A DNA stretch of 64,000 nt from Vibrio sp. 99-8-1 (GTDB lineage Bacteria > Pseudomonadota > Gammaproteobacteria > Enterobacterales > Vibrionaceae), in contig NZ_VTXE01000008.1 of NCBI RefSeq assembly GCF_013114595.1, positions 1-64,000 of the forward strand. The letters run 5' to 3'. The notes beneath the pieces are model-generated. The model was not told where the DNA came from. It made no database searches and worked only from the letters and a program-made list of their open reading frames with translations. Positions 44,228 through 52,462 of this stretch are shown in pieces (within the stretch, counting starts at the first letter, position 1; each line of letters begins with the position of its first letter). The translations under genes were made by a program, and so were the position numbers.

Positions 44228-45175
44228 CTATTTAATAGGCAAAGGGTATCCAATCTCAGGAGTACAGTTACCTAATCCATCTCGATAAAAATGGAACTGA
44301 ACGCACTGATGCTCTGCCAATAACGACATAGGAACACAACTGTCAGCCAGACCTTTACTGATCATAAATGCCGTAAGTCTTTGACCAAATGGATTAGCAT
44401 GATAGCCCGGATGCCAAATTGACACTTTCTCTGCTAACCACGTTTCTTTTGGTCCTAATGTCACGGCTTTATTAGGCACTGAAAATAGATTTCCACCAGC
44501 CATCGCTTGGCTATTTTGGATACAGGACATAGGATGAAGATCCACATGACGGGCACCAAGCTGCAAATACTCATCAACAGTTGGGGGAACGTCACTAAAT
44601 GAACCTTCTCGTTTGACAGGATCATTAAACGCCCAATGCATAATGTCCCCTTGACCACCTTGCACCGTCATGCAGAGGAAATCGGCGAATGATTGGCTGA
44701 ATGTTGCCAAATCTTCTCCGGGAAAATGAAGGTTCTCTTTTGGCATTCTCAGATCTGGGCGTATAAGGTTGTACCAAAGTCGCAAATTGGTTCCGGCAAA
44801 ACTCAGTGGATGCGATTCTCCGACAACCTTACCCTGTTCAACCCACTCGTCCATTCCCCAAAAGTGACTATTAGATAGATCCAGTTCTAGCTCATTTACT
44901 ATTCTTGCTACTAGAGGTAGATGTTCGGTAGGCCCTATCGGACCACAGATCCCTGATGGGTTTTCGGCTGTTGCGGCTTTCCAGTCATGGATATACTGCA
45001 TAGCTTGAGCCATAAATAGCTCTTCCCTTGAATCGTAAAAATGCACTTCAAAGCCTGGCCGGGCAAGCTGTTCGATATCTTTTACGGTTAACTTCGCTGC
45101 ATCATTGATAATAGAGGGATCAATGGTAGTAAAATCCCACCATTGACTGCTTAACTTGCTCTCTTCTCTTAACAT
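44228..45175 (-). CDS. NagB-like glucosamine-6-phosphate isomerase/deaminase family protein
   Basis: A 315-residue protein, longer than NagB (about 266), with about 45 extra N-terminal residues. Recognisable NagB blocks are FWGMDEWVEQG...SHPLSF near residue 105, GGQGDIMHWAFNDP near residue 175 (compare GxGxDGHxAFNEP) and VTLGPKETWLAEKVSIW near residue 235. In NagB the DGH Asp and His are catalytic; here the loop reads D-I-M-H with one extra residue, so substrate or reaction may differ. I infer an aldose-ketose isomerisation with or without ammonia release. AGGTAAG precedes the ATG, nine bases after the epimerase stop. Confidence 0.82.
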   Translation of the reverse strand: MLREESKLSSQWWDFTTIDPSIINDAAKLTVKDIEQLARPGFEVHFYDSREELFMAQAMQYIHDWKAATAENPSGICGPIGPTEHLPLVARIVNELELDLSNSHFWGMDEWVEQGKVVGESHPLSFAGTNLRLWYNLIRPDLRMPKENLHFPGEDLATFSQSFADFLCMTVQGGQGDIMHWAFNDPVKREGSFSDVPPTVDEYLQLGARHVDLHPMSCIQNSQAMAGGNLFSVPNKAVTLGPKETWLAEKVSIWHPGYHANPFGQRLTAFMISKGLADSCVPMSLLAEHQCVQFHFYRDGLGNCTPEIGYPLPIK

Positions 45176-45184
45176 CTTACTTAC

Positions 45185-46381
45185 CTATTTAATGGCTTGC
45201 TGCTTAATTTGCTCTGCAAGCTTCCAACAAAATAATTGCATTCTTGGGTGATGAAACGGTCCTTTCCACATGGTGCCTTTTGACATAAACGAAGGTCTTC
45301 CATCTCGATTAAGATAGCCGTACCACTCACCATACTCTTCATCCGGGAAATATTTATACGCCCAATCATGGGCTTGCTGGTGCATCTTTTGATATTTTTC
45401 CAACCCCGTAATTTGATACGCCATTAACGAAGCAATGATTAACTCATTTTGTGGCCACCAAAACTTCATGTCCTGCCAATACTCTTGTACGGGTTTACCG
45501 TATACATCTCGGTAATAAAGCACACCGCCGTATTCCTGATCCCAACCACGCTCGAAAGAATAATCCAGCATTCTCAAACCCAGATCGATATAGCGCTGTA
45601 TGCCTCGTTTTTTTCCTTCATCCATGATGAACCACGCCCCTTCGATGGCGTGACCGGGATTAAGAAGTCGACCATCAAAATGATCAACAATCTCTCCATC
45701 TAATGAAACAGTTTCCATTACACAACGAATATCGTCTTTAACATGAAACTGTTCTATATCTGCTATAGCTTTATCGATGATCTCGGTAGCGTTAGCTAGG
45801 TCTACTGTGTCGCGCAAGATTTGGCAGGTAAAGATATCGATCATTGGGATGCCTAAACCGCGCATCGGCCGCTCTTTCAGGTACTCATCGGTAAACTTAG
45901 AAGGTTGAGAACTGCATCTATTCTCTCTTTGATACAGCTCGAATAAATCAATGGCTTGCTGTTTTAGCTGATCATCATTAGTTGCTTTCGCTAACTCCGC
46001 CATGGCGATACAGGCAAAAGTTTCAGTAAAACGATATCGACGCTTTCTAACCGGTGTACCTGTCTTAGTCACGGTAAACCACATCAAACCATCGTTTGGG
46101 TCAATACAGTGTTTTTTTATGAAGTCGACACCGTGCTTAGCAAGATCAAGCCACTGTTCATTCTGCTCAACATTGTTATATAAGTGACCAAGTAACCATG
46201 AAAACCGTCCTTGCTGCCAAACACTCTTATCGCTATCTAAAAGCGTGCCATCACGGTCAAGAGCACAATGAAAACCACCATCATCAAAGTCCACGGCATT
46301 GTTTATCCAGAACGGCAAAGTATCGTTAAGTAAGCCGTCTCTATACGTTTTCAGTAATTGATCTATCTGCTCAGTTTTCAT
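45185..46381 (-). CDS. N-acylglucosamine 2-epimerase (AGE/RnBP family)
   Basis: A protein of about 398 residues with the AGE alpha/alpha-barrel. It shows KRRYRFTETFACIAMAELAK near residue 110, NPGHAIEGAWFIMDEG near residue 238 (one catalytic His) and GPFHHPRMQLFCWKL near residue 377 (the second catalytic His). AGE members interconvert GlcNAc and ManNAc or isomerise mannose and related sugars. Neighbouring nan genes favour ManNAc to GlcNAc. First gene of the five-gene operon; a consensus CRP site lies 76-91 bases upstream. The start is uncertain: the ATG at 46381 gives the usual family start, the ATG at 46399 adds six residues, and neither has an ideal ribosome binding site. Confidence 0.9.
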   Translation of the reverse strand: MKTEQIDQLLKTYRDGLLNDTLPFWINNAVDFDDGGFHCALDRDGTLLDSDKSVWQQGRFSWLLGHLYNNVEQNEQWLDLAKHGVDFIKKHCIDPNDGLMWFTVTKTGTPVRKRRYRFTETFACIAMAELAKATNDDQLKQQAIDLFELYQRENRCSSQPSKFTDEYLKERPMRGLGIPMIDIFTCQILRDTVDLANATEIIDKAIADIEQFHVKDDIRCVMETVSLDGEIVDHFDGRLLNPGHAIEGAWFIMDEGKKRGIQRYIDLGLRMLDYSFERGWDQEYGGVLYYRDVYGKPVQEYWQDMKFWWPQNELIIASLMAYQITGLEKYQKMHQQAHDWAYKYFPDEEYGEWYGYLNRDGRPSFMSKGTMWKGPFHHPRMQLFCWKLAEQIKQQAIK

Positions 46382-46456
46382 AGTAATCGTAAACTCCATA
46401 TTATTTAAAGAATATATATTAAACTAACTTTAATTAATAGTTATGTACTGTCCTAA

Positions 46457-46472
46457 TGTGAATGAAATCACA
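46457..46472. promoter_or_regulatory. Consensus CRP site before the AGE operon
   Basis: TGTGA-ATGAAA-TCACA is a full match to the TGTGA-N6-TCACA consensus, in the 153-base space between the nanA terminator and the AGE start. It indicates catabolite activation of the five-gene operon. Confidence 0.85.
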
Positions 46473-46534
46473 TCAAAAGGATCCTGATCGTCGTTGTTAG
46501 TTGGTGTTGTACTTAGACAATTTAAGTATAGAGA

Positions 46535-46573
46535 TAAAAAAACGGGCTTAATCTCTTCGTGATTAAGCCCGTT
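46535..46573 (-). terminator. Rho-independent terminator of the siaPQM-nanA operon
   Basis: AACGGGCTTAATC (46541-46553) and GATTAAGCCCGTT (46561-46573) form a 13-bp perfect stem. On the minus strand, 24 bases after the nanA stop, it is followed by a run of T (AAAAAA at 46537-46542 on plus). Confidence 0.95.
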
Positions 46574-46596
46574 ATTCATATTATAAGGAGATCTAA

Positions 46597-47487
46597 TTAA
46601 ACAAAATCAGCGTCACGCAGTTTCGCCAAGACATCGGCTTTTTGCGCAGCAGATAATGACTTGATTGGTGTACGAGGATCACCAGCATCAATACCATGAA
46701 GCTGCATAGCAACTTTACCAGCAGCAACTCCGCCGTACTCTACCAAGACACGAATAATGGCAATAACTTTATCCATTAAACGAGCGACTTCGTCCTGCTT
46801 ACCCGCGTTAAACGCTTCGATGATCTCTAGATAAAGTGGAGCGGCATAGTTGTATGTACTACCTACAGCACCAACGGCACCTACAGCAAGACCTGCTGGT
46901 AAGAACTCATCTACACCAAAAGGAATATCGAACTTACCACCAGCAACACGCATACAACGTTGGTATTCATACAGATCCGCATTGTTGAACTTAGCACCGA
47001 ATAAGTTCGGAATGTTCTTATCACCTTGAATCAAAAACTGCTCTAAATCCAAGTTCACACCAGACATACCAGAGTGATAATAATAAAAACCTTTAGATGG
47101 TGCTGCCGCAGCAACCTGTGCACAGTAATCAACAAGATCTTCAACACTTCCCGGTTTAAAGAAGCAAGGTCCAATCGCTGATGTCGCTAGAATATCCAAA
47201 GTATCTGCATGGCGCGTTAAATCCAAAGTATCAACAATACTTAACGCACCAGTATGTAAAATCAGATCAAGTTTACCATCTGCGGCTTTTACCCAACGCT
47301 CTGCAACAGCTTTACGTTCTTCAACCGAGCAGTGAATGCCTTCTCCAGTTGTTCCACAAACATAAGCACCTTTAACACCTTGGTCAATTAACAACTGAGC
47401 AATCTGATCAATCGCAGAGAAGTTAACCTTGTTATTGCTATCAAATGGCGTATGTGGAGCCGCTATTAAGCCTTGTAATTTTTTCAT
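46597..47487 (-). CDS. nanA: N-acetylneuraminate lyase
   Basis: A 296-residue class I aldolase with family start KKLQGLIAAPHTPF, the GTTGEG carboxylate loop near residue 46, the Tyr-rich GFYYYHSGMSGVNL near residue 134 and the Schiff-base Lys in LFGAKFNN near residue 163. It splits Neu5Ac into ManNAc and pyruvate in the cytoplasm. It resembles the NanA group of vibrios and Haemophilus more than the lyase at 39 kb. AGGAAT before the ATG at 47487 supports this start over one 18 codons upstream. It follows siaM by 54 bases. Confidence 0.96.
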   Translation of the reverse strand: MKKLQGLIAAPHTPFDSNNKVNFSAIDQIAQLLIDQGVKGAYVCGTTGEGIHCSVEERKAVAERWVKAADGKLDLILHTGALSIVDTLDLTRHADTLDILATSAIGPCFFKPGSVEDLVDYCAQVAAAAPSKGFYYYHSGMSGVNLDLEQFLIQGDKNIPNLFGAKFNNADLYEYQRCMRVAGGKFDIPFGVDEFLPAGLAVGAVGAVGSTYNYAAPLYLEIIEAFNAGKQDEVARLMDKVIAIIRVLVEYGGVAAGKVAMQLHGIDAGDPRTPIKSLSAAQKADVLAKLRDADFV

Positions 47488-47541
47488 TTCAATTATTCCT
47501 AAATTTTTCGACATATAGGGGCTTTCGCCCCTAGCAAACAC

Positions 47542-48825
47542 TTACAAACCATACCCTAAGAAGAATTCCGGAAGGAATAGGGTAAATTGGGGAAATACTG
47601 CTACTAAAAACAACACAACAAATAGCGGCACAAGTAATGGTAATACACCTCGGGTGAGAGTATGGAATGGAATATTCCCCACTCTAGACACCACATAGAG
47701 AGCCATTCCCATTGGTGGAGTCAAAATACCAATCATTAAGTTTAATATCGCCATAACACCAAAGTGAACAGGGTCAATACCAACCGCCGCGGCAACAGGA
47801 ACAAGGAAAGGCACCAACAGTAAAAGCAATGCTAATGACTCAATAAATGTTCCCAAAAATAGTAACAGTAAGTTAATCAGCAACAGCAGTATTAGTGGGT
47901 TGTCACTAATGGTTAAGAAGTAATCCGCCAGCATTTGTGGCAACTGTTCACGAGCAACAATCCAACCAAATACTGTTACGCCCATTACCATAAGAGCAAC
48001 AACTGCCGTGGTATTTACCGTATCTTTAAGTAGCTCTACAAACTTCTCTAGCGTTAGCTGCTTATAAACAACTGTCCCCAAAAATAGTGCATAAAGCGAA
48101 GAAACAACGGCGGCTTCTGTAGGGGTAAATTTACCAGAGAATATGCCACCGATAATGATCACTGGTGTCAGTAATGATAAGAAGGCTTCTTTAAACGAAA
48201 CTAACTGTTCACGACGTGTCGCTTTTGGCAACGTCATATAACCACGCTTCTTACAAATAAAGTAACTCATGGCCATTAATGCAACGCAACAGAGCAAACC
48301 AGGAACCGCACCGGCTAAGAATAGAGCACCAATTGACGTATTGGATACCACACCGTAGATGACCAAAGGAATCGAAGGTGGAACCAGTGGCCCGATAATG
48401 CATGAAGCCGCCGTTAACCCACCAGCAAAATCATCATCATACTTTGCGTCACGCATCGACTTTATTTCTAGTTGTCCCAGTCCACCAGCATCAGCTAGCG
48501 CTGAACCAGACATTCCGGAAAAAAGCAGACTCGCCATAATATTTACATGACCCAAGCTGCCCGTAACATGACCAACCATAGACTTAGCAAAATTAAAAAT
48601 ACGTTCTGTGATACCTGCACTATTCATTAAATGTCCGGTTAGAACAAAAAATGGAACAGCCAAAAGTGTAAAGTTATTGATGCCACCAAGCATCTGTTGC
48701 GCAGCGAAATTCATGCCCGTACTATTGGTCAGAAATAGGAAAACTAACGCCACAAAAATAAGAGAAAAACCAACAGGCATACCAGCAAATAGAAGAGCTA
48801 GCCAGCCAAAAATAGAACCAGTCAT
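47542..48825 (-). CDS. siaM: Sialic acid TRAP transporter, large membrane subunit
   Basis: A 427-residue DctM-type carrier with about twelve membrane segments and blocks LADAGGLGQLEIKSM, SGKFTPTEAAVVSSLYAL and VGIDPVHFGVMAILNLMIGILTPPMGMALYV. With SiaP and SiaQ it imports sialic acid with sodium ions. GAGAGGTAA before the ATG at 48825 fixes the start; the open frame continues upstream into siaQ. The siaQ stop is only four bases before it. Confidence 0.93.
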   Translation of the reverse strand: MTGSIFGWLALLFAGMPVGFSLIFVALVFLFLTNSTGMNFAAQQMLGGINNFTLLAVPFFVLTGHLMNSAGITERIFNFAKSMVGHVTGSLGHVNIMASLLFSGMSGSALADAGGLGQLEIKSMRDAKYDDDFAGGLTAASCIIGPLVPPSIPLVIYGVVSNTSIGALFLAGAVPGLLCCVALMAMSYFICKKRGYMTLPKATRREQLVSFKEAFLSLLTPVIIIGGIFSGKFTPTEAAVVSSLYALFLGTVVYKQLTLEKFVELLKDTVNTTAVVALMVMGVTVFGWIVAREQLPQMLADYFLTISDNPLILLLLINLLLLFLGTFIESLALLLLLVPFLVPVAAAVGIDPVHFGVMAILNLMIGILTPPMGMALYVVSRVGNIPFHTLTRGVLPLLVPLFVVLFLVAVFPQFTLFLPEFFLGYGL

Positions 48826-48829
48826 AACA

Positions 48830-49339
48830 TTACCTCTCCGCTGCCTGTGAATCATTGACAATATCTTTATTGCCACAATTCTTTATGTTTAACACAATAC
48901 CGTACATTTTCTGCGTTTGACGAATCACCATAAACACGCCACCTAACGGCAAGCTATAGTTCATCCATTTAGAGGAAATACCTAAAGTGATCAGCTCAAA
49001 AAAGGCTGTACGTTGTACGTGTTGATAGCCAAGATAAATAATGGCGAAAATAGAAGCTAACACAGCAAGCTCAAGGCTAAAGACTAGCCATAACCGAATT
49101 TTTTCCGGCAGCTTATCGGAAAAAAACGTAATGTTGACGTGAGTACTGGTTTTAATCGCGTACGCACAGCCAATTAACGACATATACATAAAAAGAACTC
49201 TAGCGAGCTCTTCACTCCAAAGGGAAGGATCATTCAGCAGCCATCGAGTAACAATCTGCCATGTTAATAAACACAACAGAATTACCATTAGTGGTACTGT
49301 GATAATCTCTTCAATATTTTTAAAAATCTTACCAAACAT
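48830..49339 (-). CDS. siaQ: Sialic acid TRAP transporter, small membrane subunit
   Basis: A 169-residue DctQ-type subunit with four membrane segments and TWQIVTRWLLNDPSLWSEELARVLFMYMSLIGCAYAIKTSTHVNI near residues 26-70. Here SiaQ and SiaM are separate proteins, as in Vibrio cholerae, not fused as in Haemophilus. The ATG at 49339 has GGAG seven bases before it, and that GGAG sits directly beside a 9-bp hairpin (49351-49373). A repeat element separates it from siaP. Confidence 0.92.
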   Translation of the reverse strand: MFGKIFKNIEEIITVPLMVILLCLLTWQIVTRWLLNDPSLWSEELARVLFMYMSLIGCAYAIKTSTHVNITFFSDKLPEKIRLWLVFSLELAVLASIFAIIYLGYQHVQRTAFFELITLGISSKWMNYSLPLGGVFMVIRQTQKMYGIVLNIKNCGNKDIVNDSQAAER

Positions 49340-49350
49340 TTTATGCTCCA

Positions 49351-49373
49351 GAGCTGGCGAAAAACGCCAGCTC
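49351..49373 (-). promoter_or_regulatory. 9-bp hairpin abutting the siaQ ribosome binding site
   Basis: GAGCTGGCG and CGCCAGCTC pair perfectly around a five-base loop (AAAAA on plus, UUUUU in the mRNA). On the mRNA the stem ends one base before GGAG of siaQ. It may slow siaQM translation or stop exonucleases, leaving the receptor SiaP in excess. Confidence 0.7.
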
Positions 49374-49403
49374 AGTTTTAACAACTTAATAAGTATTGTC
49401 TTG

Positions 49404-49668
49404 ATACCCATGTAACCTCAAGATGCTTGTTCAGCGAGAATTTATTGGCTTCTGATCAAGGCACTGATTTGAAGGCATAGTCATTCTACGGCAAGAATCA
49501 GTAACACAGAGCAAGAGCCAATAAAACTCGCCCTTTGGGAGCACATCAATACGTCCATTTCTGCGTCAGATAACCTTGAAAGGGAATGCCATTCCTTCGG
49601 CTATCTTTCTTGAACTGAACGTATTGATGTCGCTCTGAATCCTGCATCTTGAGATTACTTGGGTATAT
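49404..49668 (+). repeat. Palindromic intergenic repeat, copy C (full length)
   Basis: About 265 bases, the longest copy here. Left end ATACCCATGTAACCTCAAGA and the reverse complement of the right end (ATATACCCAAGTAATCTCAA) match over about 35 bases with few changes. It is non-coding and ends four bases before the siaP stop codon. Internal blocks match copies A, B and the decayed copy at 57.9 kb. Confidence 0.92.
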
Positions 49669-49671
49669 CAT

Positions 49672-50637
49672 TTACATGTTTGCTACTTTTTCGATAACTG
49701 GCGCATCTAAAGTAGCATCAAACTCTTTATACAGTGGTTTCATTGCTTCACGGAATGGTGCTAAGTCTGGATATGTAACAGTCACACCTTGAGACTCAAA
49801 GAATGACACAAGATTTGCTTCTTGATCTTGCACTTTCTTAGTATGTGCCGCACCAGCTTTAGCTACTGCTTTGTTCACAATCTCTTGCTGCTCTTTTGTT
49901 AATTTATTCCAAGTAACATCTGACATAATAACCATTTGGTCATTAACAACGTGGTTTGTGATAGCTAGGTAAGGCTGTACTTCGTAGAACTTCATCGCTT
50001 TGATAGTAGGTAACGGGTTTTCTTGTCCATCTACTGCATTGGTTTGAAGAGCTAGATAAACTTCTGAGAACGCCATTGGCGTTGGAGAAGCGCCAGAGTA
50101 TTTTGCATAGCTTAATAGTGATTTAGCATTTGGTACACGAAGTTTTAAACCTTTAAAGTCTGCCATGGTTTTAAGTTCACGGTTCGACGTTGTTTGACGA
50201 GTACCGTTGTACCATGTGTCTAGAGCACGCCACTGGAACTTGTCTTGCATTTCTTTGCGAATTTCTAATCCATAAGGTGATTCAAAAATGCGTTTAATGT
50301 GATCATAATCTTTAATCACATATGGCTGGGCAAATGCTCCAGCACGCGGAATCCACAAACCAACACGACCAAATTCAGCATAAGTGAAATCAAGGTCACC
50401 CATTGTAACTTGTTGCATCATGGCACGATCATCACCCAATTGTGCGCTAGGATAGATAGCCAGTTCCATCTCCCCTCCGCTTAGCTCTTTAAGTGTATCA
50501 CCCAAAACAACCGCTGATTCATACTCAATAGAGCCAACTGAAGGTTGCATACCCATTTTGAGTTTCATTGCAGCATTAGCAGAAGCCGCACAACCCAGTG
50601 CTAGCAATGCGATAGATATCTTGTTCATGGCTTTCAT
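49672..50637 (-). CDS. siaP: Sialic acid TRAP transporter receptor
   Basis: A 321-residue periplasmic receptor with a signal peptide (cleavage after ANA near residue 22). Residues known from SiaP to bind Neu5Ac are visible: Arg in TWYNGTRQTTSN (near residue 150), Arg in KLRVPNAKS (near residue 170) and Asn in DGQENPLPTI (near residue 211). AAGGGA precedes the ATG. It is the first gene of siaP-siaQ-siaM-nanA and divergent from nanE-nanK-nagA. Confidence 0.95.
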   Translation of the reverse strand: MKAMNKISIALLALGCAASANAAMKLKMGMQPSVGSIEYESAVVLGDTLKELSGGEMELAIYPSAQLGDDRAMMQQVTMGDLDFTYAEFGRVGLWIPRAGAFAQPYVIKDYDHIKRIFESPYGLEIRKEMQDKFQWRALDTWYNGTRQTTSNRELKTMADFKGLKLRVPNAKSLLSYAKYSGASPTPMAFSEVYLALQTNAVDGQENPLPTIKAMKFYEVQPYLAITNHVVNDQMVIMSDVTWNKLTKEQQEIVNKAVAKAGAAHTKKVQDQEANLVSFFESQGVTVTYPDLAPFREAMKPLYKEFDATLDAPVIEKVANM

Positions 50638-50712
50638 AGTTATTCCCTTTTGTTCCTTTCACACAGTAAGTTTAACTCTTTTCAAACTTTTCAAAAAAAA
50701 ATTTTATTTTAT

Positions 50713-50763
50713 TTGAAAAAAATCTTCGTTATGGATTATTATTGCGGTGAAGTTTTTTTTCAA
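50713..50763. promoter_or_regulatory. Inverted repeat in the siaP-nanE control region, possible NanR operator
   Basis: TTGAAAAAAATCTTC (50713-50727) and GAAGTTTTTTTTCAA (50749-50763) are inverted repeats with one mismatch and a 21-base centre. They lie 76-126 bases before siaP and 136-186 before nanE. The arms recall the TGAAAAATATTTTC core before the second nanA-like gene, so one RpiR-type NanR may bind all these sites. Confidence 0.6.
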
Positions 50764-50898
50764 TTGTAGTTTTTTGGAAATGTGATCACGGGCAATATTT
50801 CGTTAGCTGAATCAATCTGCTCGATTTTTAATCTAATTTTCTACCATGAGTAGAGGTCACATTTTCTGTAGTAAAACATCTATAAGAAGAGGTCAATC

Positions 50899-51597
50899 GT
50901 GAGTAATAACATGTTATGCATCAATAATTTAAGGGAATCTCTACATAAGCAAACTATTGTATCTATTCAACCTGTTGTTGATAGCCCATTAGAGAAAAAA
51001 GAGATTATTGTTGCTATGGCTGTAGCCGCAGAACAAGCCGGAGCAAAAGGACTAAGAATTGAAGGCGTTGCTAATGTGATGGCAGTGGCGCAAGCTGTTA
51101 CCATTCCAATTATCGCTATTGTTAAACGCGATCTCGACGATAGTCCGGTACGAATTACACCATATGATAAAGATGTAAAAGCATTAGCAGAGGCTGGTGC
51201 CACTATTATCGCTTTTGATGCAACCGATCGAGAGAGACCTGAGTCTCGTGACCATATTGCAACAGCAATCAAAAATTCCGGCTGTTTTGCAATGGCCGAT
51301 TGCTCTTGTTTTGAAGATGGTCAGTGGGCGCATGACCATGGCGTTGACATCATTGGCTCTACACTTTCTGGTTACTGTGGTGGCGAAGAACCAACAGAGC
51401 CTGATTTCGAATTAGTAAAGCAGTTTTCCGAAGCAGGTTACTTTACCATGGCAGAAGGTCGCTATAACACGCCTGAGCTAGCAGCAAAAGCAATTGAAAA
51501 TGGCGCTGTAGCCGTTACAGTAGGCTCAGCATTAACACGATTAGAAGTTGTGACTAACTGGTTCAACTCAGCGACACAATCAGCAGAGGTACGATAA
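50899..51597 (+). CDS. nanE: N-acetylmannosamine-6-phosphate 2-epimerase
   Basis: A 232-residue NanE TIM-barrel protein with [12 protein letters not shown] near residue 22, [10 protein letters not shown] near residue 51, IAIVKRD near residue 73 and [10 protein letters not shown] near residue 109. It converts ManNAc-6-P to GlcNAc-6-P. The start is a GTG with AAGAGGT upstream; an ATG four codons later is possible. Its stop is directly followed by the nanK ATG with no gap. Confidence 0.95.
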   Translation: MSNNMLCINNLRESLHKQTIVSIQPVVDSPLEKKEIIVAMAVAAEQAGAKGLRIEGVANVMAVAQAVTIPIIAIVKRDLDDSPVRITPYDKDVKALAEAGATIIAFDATDRERPESRDHIATAIKNSGCFAMADCSCFEDGQWAHDHGVDIIGSTLSGYCGGEEPTEPDFELVKQFSEAGYFTMAEGRYNTPELAAKAIENGAVAVTVGSALTRLEVVTNWFNSATQSAEVR

Positions 51598-52458
51598 ATG
51601 AAAACGCTGGCAATAGATATTGGTGGTACAAAAATCGCTCTTGGTCTAATTGAACATGGCGAGTTGCAACAACGTAAGCAGATAGCAACACCAAAAGCCA
51701 TTTCAGCCGATCAGTTTGCTAAAGCTATCATTGATGAGTGTCAAGCTTGGTTACCAGATGTTGACCGTATTGGCGTATCAACAACGGGCTTAGTGACACC
51801 TGAAGGAATAACGGCGATCAACCCTGATACACTTTTCTTCCCAGCGCCATTCCCACTACACAATGCCCTTAGTTCATTAACAGGGTACCCAGTTGACATC
51901 CTTAATGACGCGCAAGCCGCAGCGTGGTTTGAGTTTTTGCAGCTTGATGAAAATGTAACGAACATGGCCTATATAACGGTTTCTACTGGTGTAGGAGGTG
52001 GGCTAGTCATCAATAAATCTCTACATAAAGGAACCACCAATTTTGCTGGACATATCGGTCACATGGTGATCGATCATACAGGCCAAGAGTGTGGCTGTGG
52101 TCAAAAAGGCTGCGTAGAAGCTATCGCATCAGGAACCGCAATAAACAAACGTGCTCGACAACTGCTTTCGCCAGAGATAACCAACCCTGAACTGTTCGCG
52201 CTATCCGAAAGTGACGCACAAGCAAAATCGATCATTCAAGCAGGCGCTATAGCGACTCTTTGTTGCAACCTGAAAGCCAGCTTAGATTTGGATATTATTG
52301 TATTAGGTGGTGGTGTTGGCTTAGCAAACGGCTACTTAACCCGTGTGCAGGAGGAAATCAATAACCGCCCCGTTCCTTTTAGAGTAAATGTAATGGCAGC
52401 CAATGGAAGCCATGACGCTTGTCTATTAGGTGCCGCGTACCAGTTCGAAGGTCAATAA
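51598..52458 (+). CDS. nanK: N-acetylmannosamine kinase (ROK family)
   Basis: A 286-residue ROK kinase: N-terminal ATP motif LAIDIGGTKIALGL (residues 4-17), catalytic LNDAQAAAW near residue 101, VSTGVGGGLVINKSLHKG near residue 127 and the zinc motif ECGCGQKGCVE near residue 163. It phosphorylates ManNAc to ManNAc-6-P. Translation is coupled to nanE. Confidence 0.95.
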   Translation: MKTLAIDIGGTKIALGLIEHGELQQRKQIATPKAISADQFAKAIIDECQAWLPDVDRIGVSTTGLVTPEGITAINPDTLFFPAPFPLHNALSSLTGYPVDILNDAQAAAWFEFLQLDENVTNMAYITVSTGVGGGLVINKSLHKGTTNFAGHIGHMVIDHTGQECGCGQKGCVEAIASGTAINKRARQLLSPEITNPELFALSESDAQAKSIIQAGAIATLCCNLKASLDLDIIVLGGGVGLANGYLTRVQEEINNRPVPFRVNVMAANGSHDACLLGAAYQFEGQ

Positions 52459-52462
52459 ACAT

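Larger units (their letters stand above)
49340..49671. other. siaQ-siaP intercistronic region
   Basis: 332 bases inside a transporter operon, filled by a hairpin at 49351-49373 and the complete palindromic repeat at 49404-49668. No separate promoter is evident. The layout suggests control of the siaP to siaQM expression ratio. Confidence 0.6.

Noticed and set aside
50780..50796. Possible CRP site TGTGATCACGGGCAAT before nanE
   Set aside because: Only the left half matches; the expected TCACA half is missing at the right spacing.
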